Assembly: GCA_025765595.1 (NCBI GenBank)
Contig: JAIVFH010000562.1
Location: 1 to 14,603, forward strand
Direction of reading: 5' to 3'
Origin: Obelidium mucronatum
Lineage: Eukaryota > Chytridiomycota > Chytridiomycetes > Chytridiales > Chytriomycetaceae
Length of the DNA: 14,603 nucleotides
Shown here: in pieces, positions 8,274 to 14,603 of the stretch
Position numbering within the stretch: the stretch's first letter is position 1
How the letters are laid out: the number at the start of each line of letters is the position of its first letter
The notes under the pieces: model-generated
Seen by the model: only the letters and a program-made list of their open reading frames with translations
Told to the model about the DNA's origin: nothing
The model's database searches: none
Program-made: the position numbers and the translations under genes

Positions 8274-10091
8274 ATGGAACAAAAAGAAGTCGAAAACATG
8301 TCATCATCAGACCCGAACCTCGCTCTCCCACAACCCATTGTAAGCCTCGATCCAATTCCAGCCACGGAATCCGCAGCACTGTCGCTTCCGATCGACATCA
8401 GTTGCAGCAGCGCCACACGAGTTCGAAACCACGATCTATTTATGCTATTCGCCCTATGGATGGAAAAGCACCCCGAAGAGCCTCCAACAGCCCACTATTA
8501 CTCAGACGGTCTCTCTGCGGCGGGATCACATTCGCCACATTCAGTTGTGTCAATTCAAAGCGTGACAAGTCCATCCAACAGTCCCATGTTTGGGGCTTCT
8601 GCTGTTGGTCGGGCGACTGGATCTGGGATTGTTGTTCCTGCGATGCGGATGGGGGCTGTTCTTGTTGATTCGTTTGGGCGGGTGGCTGCGATTCGAACGT
8701 GTGTCTTTCATTGCTGCCAAGTTGTTCAGTCGCTGACTGTTATTATTATTCAAAAAAAAGGCACAGGACATTCTCATGCGGCTGTAAGATGTTTGATGAG
8801 TGCGTCTGCGGATATAAAAGGCTGCGATTTGTACTTGTCGCGGTTCCCTTGTAGCCTGTGTATGAAATTGGCCGTTCAAGCCGGAGTTGTAAGCTATTTT
8901 TTATTCAAAGGGTTTCATACACTTAAACACTCCTATAGCGAAAGATATACTATTTCCCAGCTGAGCGTTGGGAACTCGCAGCCACGTCCGAAATGCGTGA
9001 TGCTCATGAATCAGAAGATTTGTTTCAGCTGAGGGAACAAGAACGCGCTGAAAAGAATCGCAAGTCCGTCATGAGACTCGTATCCAACAATTCCATTGGT
9101 ACGTGTCTTAAAAATAAAGAGAACCATGTTGAAGCTAATTTTTTTTTCAACCTACAAATGACAGCCCTCACCTTGTTTATTCCTCAATGGGATCATGGTG
9201 AAATCGATGATCCAACTTTCCCTCCACCTTCACCGCAACATCCATCAAAGCAGAAACACAGGAAACCAATTGTTCCACAATCTCCCGAGTTTACCTGGCC
9301 TTTGGACAGAAATCTCGAAAATAGTCCTGGAATAGCCCGTCGATTCCCAATCATTCAACTCAAATTTGCCAGGACGTGTATGGCGCTGAATGCCATAGCA
9401 AAGAGGTATCATGTGCAAGCCAGGACTATGGAAGAATGGAAAGCAAAGCTTTTTGGAGGTGGCGGTGGCAGTGGTGGTAGTGGTAGGGGCAGCACTGGGG
9501 CGTCCAATAACAGCGAGGATATGTTTGGCGTTTTGGATTTGGCTTTGGAGGATGCCAAGGCAAAGCTGCCTAGCTGGGCAAGGCATGCAATGGTCTTGGC
9601 TCATATCGCAGCCAAAAGAACAGATGACCCCAAGCTTGGTGTTGGTAGTGTCTTGGTCGATGAAGAGGGTCGCTACTTTTCTGTTGGATGGAATGGTTAT
9701 CCCAAGAAATGTAAGGTTTTTTTTGAATGGGTCAAAGAGAGATAAAAATTCATTGTTTATCATTTCAACAGCACAACATTTGGATTATCCCCAGGCTGGA
9801 GCAGATGACTCTGTGGAATATGAGGAGCTCAAGTATGATTACATCCTTCACAGTGAGCAGAATGCTTTATTATGGAGAAACCCGCCGGGAATTCGACTAA
9901 AAGACAGTTGGGTTGTTGTAACGAAGCTTCCGTGTGATGAGTGCAGCCCGATGCTGTATGATTCGGGGTTCCGGAATTGCATCACGATACCGCAAATGCC
10001 GAAACACGCGGATGACCCTGCGCGTTTGCGTGGATTAACGTACAACCGCGTTGCGGGCCTGATGGAGCGTGTGCTGCTTTTTGAGGTGTGA
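8274..10091 (+). CDS. CDADC1: Tandem-domain cytidine/dCMP-type deaminase, CDADC1-like (N-domain inactive, C-domain intact)
   Basis: Five exons (8274-8700, 8761-8888, 8939-9098, 9165-9710, 9772-10091) give 526 residues in one frame. After a Ser/Pro-rich N-terminus, DLFMLFALWMEKHP precedes the first deaminase domain: RMGAVLVDSFGRVAAI, then HSHAAVRCLM (His148, with Ala150 where the catalytic Glu of HxE belongs), PCSLC (Cys173, Cys176) and AGVRKIYYFPAERWE. The second domain starts near residue 360: WARHAMVLAHIAAKRT, GVGSVLVDEEG, then HSEQNALL (His447, Glu449) and PCDEC (Cys475, Cys478), so it has the full zinc and proton-shuttle set. A Gly/Ser-rich stretch at 336-348 links the halves. Length and the dead-plus-live layout match CDADC1, reported as a vertebrate dCTP deaminase; activity on dCTP or dCMP is inference. 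Start 8274 is chosen because this frame carries the domain. Confidence 0.82.
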
Positions 10092-10118
10092 GGTGTGAGG
10101 TGAGGTGTGAGTGTGAGT
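10083..10118 (+). repeat. Degenerate GAGGTGT tandem repeat over the deaminase stop codon
   Basis: Units of GAGGTGT and truncated forms (GAGGT, GAGTGT) repeat about five times. The repeat covers the last two codons and the TGA of the deaminase gene and fills much of the 85-bp spacer before the BTB gene. Confidence 0.75.
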
Positions 10119-10176
10119 GGGTGAAGGAAGAAAGTGCAAAAAAGCAAAGCACCGCAAACAAAAACAAAAACAAATA

Positions 10177-11676
10177 ATGATGGCGGCCCCTCTCGATGCA
10201 ACCACGCAACCGCAGCCACAGCAACACCAGGCGATGCTCATGACGCCGCACGACGTGGTCGCGTCGCACCTGTACCACGTGGGGTTCGTGCAGGGTCTGC
10301 ACTCGGACGTGCTCGTGCGCATCGCCTTCGCCGCGCCGCCGCCGCCGCCGGACGCCGCCGCCGCCGCAGCCGCCGCCGCCGAAGACGCGGCGCCCGAGAC
10401 GGTGTTCAAGCTGCACAAGCTGCTCGCCGTGCGGTCGCCGTTCCTGGGCGCGCTGATTGCCGACGCCGAGATGCGCAGCGAGGGGTGAGTGCCGCGTGTC
10501 GTGTCGTGTGTGCGCGCCCGGTGTTTCTAACGCGCCGCCTAGCTACGGCCACCCCGTCGAGCTCGTGCTGCCCATCGCTGACCCGAACATCAACCACGAG
10601 GGTCTGTCCATCGCCTTCGGCAGTCTGTACGCAGACTACGCTCACCAGATCCTGACTCAGTCCATCCAGCAGCAGGGCACGACGCAGGAGCAGCGCTCGC
10701 GTCTGCTCAAGGGCGTGCTGAGCGCCTCGTGTCTGCTGCACCTGCCCAACCTGGCGTCGCTGGCTGCGGACCTCATCAAAGCAGACATCAACCGAACAAC
10801 CCTCGCTGACTATTGCTCGTTCGTCAGTCAGCACACGGAATCAATTGCAAAAGATGCGACTGTCGGTGCCAACGGTTCGACTGCGGTTGCACCCTCTGCG
10901 TCGCCATCTTCCACTTGGGTGCTTGAAATTCGCGATGCCATCTTTGCCTTTTTGTGCAAAGGGATCGTTCGTGAGATTTGTGAACGCAGAGCTTCTCTGA
11001 TTTGGGGTAATAAGGGAAGTGATGCGTACAAGGAGCTTGTCCAAGCCTTTTCGGATTTGCCATTTGAATGGTTAAAGAAGGTGGTTGAAGGAAAGGACTT
11101 TGAAGTTCCAAATGACATGGAGAGGTATGTTTTATCGTTCTTTTTCGCCGAAGGCGAGATCGCACGACGTGGAGCGAGGCACGAGTGCCCTTTCCTTTTT
11201 TACTCTGTCGTACATGCAGCAGAATTACCAAAAAAAACTAATCATATCTATATCTTATCCTACGCAGATTCGCATTTGCCAAAGAAGTCGTTGCTGTTCG
11301 TGCCAAAAAGCAACGCTCCACAAAATCCAACCTTGTAACTGGGGAAGAAAATGTCCTCCTTGCATTTGGTGGTGGTAAAGCGGGTGCATCTGGAGTCACG
11401 ATTGTTCGCAAAGCTCCAAAGCTAGTGATGACGCCTCAAGTACAGCAGCAACAACAATTTATGCAAAAGCAACAGCTGCAATATCAACAACAGCAGCAGC
11501 AATACCTCCAGCAGCAGCAACAGCAGCAGCAGCATTTGCATTACAGTGTGATGGATCAATACACGGACATCCAAGCGCAACAACAGGCGCAACAATTGTA
11601 CCACCAAAATATGGCTGCTCAGGGATTCAATGGTATGGTTCCTCAAGAACGTCGCGTATGGAAAGCAGGAAACTGA
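10177..11676 (+). CDS. BTB/POZ-domain protein with poly-Ala and poly-Gln tracts
   Basis: Three exons (10177-10484, 10543-11124, 11268-11676) give 432 residues in one frame. Tandem ATGs at 10177 and 10180 follow an A-rich leader. The BTB fold starts with HLYHVGFVQGLHSDVLVRIAF, is interrupted by a PPPPP/poly-Ala loop (about residues 50-68), and continues with VFKLHKLLAVRSPFL and VELVLPIADPNINHEGLSIAFGSLY. That last block is typical of fungal BTB proteins. A helical region follows, with LPFEWLKKVVEG and DMERFAFAKEVVAVRAKK, the latter joined across intron 2. The C-terminal tail is Gln-rich (about residues 350-410). BTB domains dimerise, and many act as CUL3 adaptors or chromatin factors; nothing here fixes which. 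Exon 1 is extremely GC-rich, while the end of the gene is not. Intron 1 (58 nt) has a TTCTAAC branch site. Some germ-cell-less-like features exist, but the family is not certain. Confidence 0.8.
11125..11267 (+). other. 143-nt BTB intron carrying clustered GC-rich hairpins
   Basis: The donor is GTATGT and the acceptor CTACGCAG; splicing restores the AGA codon at DMER|FAFAK. The core at about 11143-11190 is GC-rich inside an AT-rich intron. It holds TCGCC-GAA-GGCGA (11145-11157), CAC-GAC-GTG (11163-11171) and GGCA-CGAG-TGCC (11178-11189). Without this core the intron would be about 95 nt, close to the size of others here. Confidence 0.7.
11443..11600 (+). repeat. CAG/CAA glutamine-codon repeat
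   Basis: An interrupted CAG/CAA tract encodes several Gln runs of up to eight residues, separated by Tyr, Leu, His and Met, in the C-terminal tail of the BTB protein. Mixed codons argue against recent pure-triplet expansion. Confidence 0.85.
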
Positions 11677-12006
11677 AGAAGTTTGCGCCAATGTTTATTT
11701 TGAATTCGGAGAATCAGCATCTGCTATCTAATGATGAATGAGGTTTTGTTGGGTGTTGGATTGTTTGGGGGAAGTTTTTTTTTTTTGCTGTTTGTGGTTA
11801 TATATTACTTTTTTTGTTGAGCTTCTTGGGATAGAGAAGTTATTAAAGTGCAAACGGTACTTTCTGTTTACAATGAATTATGTGCAACATCCATGATTAT
11901 TCTATGTTTTTTTTACTCTACTTTCTACTTCTAAACTCAACCAACAGACAGGCGAAAGAAAGGAAAAAAAAACATGTAGATACTACACGACTCGACTCAG
12001 GCACAT
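11677..12006. other. Convergent intergenic region (two 3' ends)
   Basis: About 330 AT-rich bases lie between the stop of the BTB gene and the stop of the minus-strand gene on the right. T-runs at about 11777-11787 and 11908-11916 and an ATTAAA-like hexamer near 11840 are consistent with 3' untranslated regions and polyadenylation. No gene is seen. Confidence 0.5.
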
Positions 12007-13596
12007 TCAGGGAAAACTGAATCCTCCAAAGAGGCGTTCAGTTGGGACTGTCACTTGTGTGACAGTCATTTTGTACACAACGGTAACTGTACCGTATTTT
12101 TGGCCTTTGGCCCACTTATCAAAGAGCTCTACTCGCTCTTCCTCACTTGTCCCCACCTTCCCCTCCATTCCACAGAGAGACTCCAGGTACTCCTCTACGT
12201 ACCCCATCCAAGACGCCACAACGCCCTTCTTCCAGTACCGTGGATTCGCCAGAATGGTCTTCTTCATATCGCGGCGTACGGTGAACGCGATATCGACCCC
12301 CTTCTTGGCCTCCACCTTCTCACCACTACCCTCGCCCCACGGCAAGTCCACATGCGCACATCGTGGAACGTCATCAACCAAGTTGACTGACATAGCGGCG
12401 GGCATTACGACGATAACAATCAATCGTCAACTGCAAAGCCGCCGCCGCCTGGTGACACACATCACCACCACCAATAACCACTTTCCTGGCATCAAACGCC
12501 GAGGAAATGAGGATGGACCCAGAATCCCCCTCCTTGGGTCTGTAGTACTGACACTTTGACGTGTAGTCAGTACTCACTGGGTCCCAACTCCAACACAGCA
12601 TTCCCCGCGACGGAATGCTTGGCATTCAACGACTTTGACGTCCTTGATGCGGACGTCAAGGCGGCGTTGGTACCGCAAGTGCGGGTTGGGGATTCTTTTG
12701 GCGTTGATAATCTCGGTGGTCGATTGCCAAGAGTGCCTGTGGGACCGCCTTTTTCATGAACTTTGCCGTGTTTTGGAGTTGCCAAAGGAGATTGCGGGAG
12801 TGGTTCCAGGAGGAGAGGTTGGCGCCACAGCCGGTTTCCATTGGCTTGACGGTCAGCATTAGGATTTGGGTGAGGATTTTGGGTGGGAGTGAGGAGGCTG
12901 GTGGAGGTTGATGTGGTAGCTGGCGTGTTGGTTGGTGCGATTCTGGTGGAGTTGCACTTGTTGTTGTTGGTGGTTTTGAGGAGGGCTGGTTCAGGAACGG
13001 CTTGCCAGAAGCACAAATCGTGTGCAGCATCCATCATTTGTCCAAAAGCGGTTTTGTTTTGGATTGTTAATGGAAGAAGCAGGCTGTGCCTGAGATTCGA
13101 GATTACATGGCAGTGTGGTGGCAGAACCACTTGATGATGATTCTTTTTTTGGTTACGGCCGCACTGGACTCTTGCTTTTCTTCTTTCTCGTCATCACTGG
13201 AATCGCTGAATAGGGTGTCATAACTGGAATTCGCATTTAGGGCAGGGACTTCTAAATAATCAATTTGTTTTTGTTTAGTGTCGTACAACCATGGACCTTA
13301 ACAAACATAATTAGAAACTTACCACTACGCTCGACCGGTTCATTCTTCACAACTACTGGCTCAATCGACTTTTTCAATGCTTCTGCTTTCGGTACTACTG
13401 GCTGGGCTTGTTTTACCACTGGGACATCTCGACTGGGGCAATTCACGGACACCAAGAACAACAGAAGAAGCCAAGGATACAATCGAATGAATAGGCGATG
13501 GAAGGATATTTCTGGAAGCTGAAAGGGCAAATCTGGAGACTCTGGTAAACGTGCTTGGGCTGGTACTGGGCAAAAGGTGTTCTTGATTTCCTTCAT
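12007..13596 (-). CDS. Membrane protein with acidic middle and possible StART-like (VASt) C-terminus; exon structure partly unresolved
   Basis: Firm parts: a coding block with a probable Met at 13596, an N-terminal hydrophobic anchor (RLYPWLLLLFLVSVNC) and Val/Pro/Lys-rich sequence to 13323. A clear 71-nt intron follows (13252-13322, GTAAGT..TTTAG), then an acidic Ser-rich exon from 13251 (SDSSDDEKEEKQESS). Near the 3' end, an exon ending VECQAFRRGECC..GTQ joins PKEGDSGSILISSAFDARK across a 38-nt intron (12540-12577). The last exon, about 12007-12386, contains VDIAFTVRRDMKKT and PRYWKKGVVASWMGYVEEYLESL. Between 13090 and 12690 the reading frame is unclear; an acceptor at 13090 with a donor at 13156 is one possible join. 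The C-terminal block loosely resembles the end of a VASt domain, but that is weak. Alternatives: two genes (membrane protein ending at 13103, separate gene downstream), or a decayed gene. Confidence 0.4.
12540..12577 (-). other. 38-nt intron built around an inverted repeat
   Basis: The donor is GTGAGT and the acceptor TACTACAG. The arms AGTACTGAC and GTCAGTACT are perfect 9-base complements around a 13-base loop. Splicing makes a CAA codon (CA|A) and joins two blocks in frame, whereas unspliced sequence hits TGA at once. CTGAC inside the left arm is a good branch-site match. Confidence 0.6.
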
Positions 13597-13642
13597 TCGG
13601 AGAGACTTCCCGACGTTCGTCACTGGAAGTATTCAAAAACAT

Positions 13643-13663
13643 GTTGGGGCAGTCAAAGTATTC
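13643..13663 (-). other. FFAT-like motif in an exon fragment
   Basis: The minus strand encodes EYFDCPN, preceded by the acidic/Ser stretch YESDSSQ. This fits the VAP-binding FFAT pattern (E-F/Y-F-D-A/C-x-x with an acidic flank). The open stretch runs from 13696 into the hydrophobic-anchor exon region, possibly through an intron at about 13563-13622. It lies in a different frame from the stop of the coiled-coil gene at 13695, so which protein carries it is not settled. Confidence 0.35.
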
Positions 13664-13694
13664 TTGGCTCGAGTCGCTTTCATATTGGAGATTT

Positions 13695-14102
13695 TCAGAA
13701 TTTTTCTTGGGGTGGTGTGTAAATCACTTGGGGATTTGTTCGCGTCGTCGTCGTCGTTTTCTTCGTCGTTGGCGTGACAGTAGCAATAACTGGAGGGTCG
13801 TTCTTCATTTTCTTCATCATGTCTTGTCTCAAAGTTTCCAGCACTAGAAACGCGTGAAATGTTAGTCAAGGGAAGAACGAAAAAAAAAAATAACAACTCA
13901 ACTCTTATTATCCGTCCGCTTGCGCCATCATCATACATTCCATTACTGCGTTGTTCATATTATTGGCTGCTTGTGCGTTATTACTTTGATTTGGTCTTGT
14001 TTGGTGGGAGTCTTTAAGTGTTTCGAATTTCAGGGTCAACTTTTCAATTTCTGCTCGCATGGCCAGTATCCAGTCTGAAAGGGCGTCAACTTTCTCTTCC
14101 AT
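13695..14102 (-). CDS. Coiled-coil protein, function unknown (start uncertain)
   Basis: Two exons (13937-14102 and 13695-13843) are joined by a 93-nt intron (13844-13936) with a GTATGA donor, a CTAAC branch site and a TTTCTAG acceptor, giving about 104 residues if the Met at 14102 is used. The first exon has a strict heptad: V, L, I, M, I, L, F and L at a/d positions from EEKVDALSDWI through FETLKD, an unambiguous coiled coil. After an Asn/Gln-rich linker, the splice continues the helix as VMELLETLRQDMMKKM, followed by a Thr/Lys/Pro-rich tail. The frame is open upstream to about 14264, where Arg-rich sequence (RVLPRRQYRLD) precedes the heptads, so an upstream exon is likely. A PH-domain C-terminal helix (LSDWILAMRAEI) or a leucine zipper are the two readings I considered; neither is proven. 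It may be an internal part of the neighbouring minus-strand genes. Confidence 0.45.
13743..13757 (+). repeat. (CGT)5 microsatellite
   Basis: Five CGT units, with further CGTCG copies to about 13770, encode a Thr-rich stretch on the minus strand in the tail of the coiled-coil protein. Such a tract is prone to length change, which bears on the frame change just downstream at 13695. Confidence 0.7.
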
Positions 14103-14359
14103 ATCTAGCCGATACTGTCTGCGTGGGAGGACTCTGCTGCTAGTAGCTGCTTGACAAGCGCCGTGACATGTTCTATCGTGATGGTCATTTTTTATATTTG
14201 GGGGGTTATATTTGAAGGCAAAGGGATTGGCACTTGCAGATTGCCTAAAAGAATTTCGTGACAATTTAACAATAGGCCACCTTTATTGACGCAAAATAGA
14301 TACACTACGCAAGTTTTATTTTTTTTGTTTAGATACATTATAGTATTTGTTGGTATCTA

Positions 14360-14603
14360 TCATGAGATTGTTGATACAGAGGCACTACTCGTTGGTGGTG
14401 CGTTATTGCTTGTACCCGCCGCAGCCCACTTTCTAACCGTACTACACCAAAGCGCAAACTCTCTCTCCCCAACATTAATATCATAAGCTAAACATATCAA
14501 CGCATCTCTTTTGATTTGGGCGATTAAGTCACCATTCCGAATAGACTCGCTCAAGTCAGACCAAGTTCTCGTTCGAGTGGGTTATCGCTGAGAGCTGTCT
14601 GCA
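14360..14603 (-). CDS. Exon fragment of an unrecognised gene running off the right edge
   Basis: An open stretch from about 14584 to the TGA at 14362-14360 encodes TRTWSDLSESIRNGDLIAQI, then AYDINVGEREFALWCSTVRKW and an Ala/Ser/Thr-rich end. The composition is that of a helical soluble domain. There is no in-window ATG, and a stop in the same frame near 14585 means the exon must begin after an acceptor close to the edge. It may end at the TGA; an AATAAA about 80 bases downstream (14282-14287 region) fits a 3' end. Or it may splice into the coiled-coil exon from a donor before 14360. Helices before a PH-like segment would fit a BAR-type domain, but this is only a guess. Confidence 0.35.

Noticed and set aside
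10134..10655. Arg-rich open frame overlapping BTB exon 1
   Set aside because: It is a shifted frame of a GC-rich exon; it lacks family motifs and crosses the well-supported BTB intron.
11422..11691. Leucine-rich open frame on the minus strand
   Set aside because: It is the antisense of the CAG/CAA glutamine tract in the BTB gene, not an independent gene.
14100..14188. Alternative gene start MTITIEHVTALVKQLL at 14188 spliced by a 41-nt intron into the coiled-coil exon
   Set aside because: Phase, branch site and start context fit, but it would cut out residues that continue the heptad pattern exactly, so the continuous frame was preferred. It remains possible.
13908..14264. bZIP transcription factor
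   Set aside because: Arg-rich sequence precedes perfect heptads, but the invariant Asn-x7-Arg spacing to the first heptad position is not met, so only a coiled coil is claimed.
1..14603. CRISPR arrays, tRNA genes, rRNA, insertion sequences
   Set aside because: I looked on both strands and saw no spaced direct repeats, cloverleaf sequences, rRNA cores or transposase frames.

Overview
The window reads as nuclear DNA of a fungus, most likely a zoosporic or other early-diverging lineage. Genes are densely packed on both strands. They are interrupted by short spliceosomal introns (38-143 nt) with GT..AG borders and CTRAY-type branch points. The gene content mixes polysaccharide-deacetylase-fold proteins, a fungal-type BTB protein, a PC-esterase and a CDADC1-type tandem deaminase, which fits such a fungus. 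Lineage is an inference; no rRNA or tRNA marker is present. Exon models below were built by hand from splice signals and frame continuity.

Left part, minus strand: the 5' end of an unrecognised GC-rich gene (1-163); two tandem secreted paralogs with a carbohydrate esterase 4 (NodB) fold whose metal-binding motifs are lost (425-1234, 1386-2171); and a five-exon SNF2-family ATPase with an embedded RING finger, a SUMO-interaction-like motif and a C-terminal UBZ4-like finger (2406-5940).

Middle part, plus strand: about 100 bp of T-rich divergent promoter leads to a six-exon type II membrane PC-esterase (NXPE/PMR5-like, 6039-8191). Next come a five-exon tandem-domain deaminase resembling CDADC1 (8274-10091) and a three-exon BTB/POZ protein with poly-Ala and poly-Gln tracts (10177-11676). 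Spacers between these three genes are only 80-90 bp.

Right part, minus strand: a poorly resolved membrane protein with an acidic middle and a possibly StART-like/VASt C-terminus (12007-13596), a coiled-coil protein (13695-14102), and a fragment running off the right edge (14360-14603). An acidic FFAT-like motif and continuous coding character between them suggest that some of these pieces may be one lipid-transfer or contact-site gene, but I could not join all frames.

The genes do not form an obvious pathway. The most interesting points are the SNF2-RING-SIM-UBZ architecture, the paired pseudo-deacetylases, the CDADC1-like enzyme with one dead and one intact site, and odd introns: one ending in 40 consecutive A, one of 38 nt made mostly of an inverted repeat, and one carrying a cluster of GC-rich hairpins.
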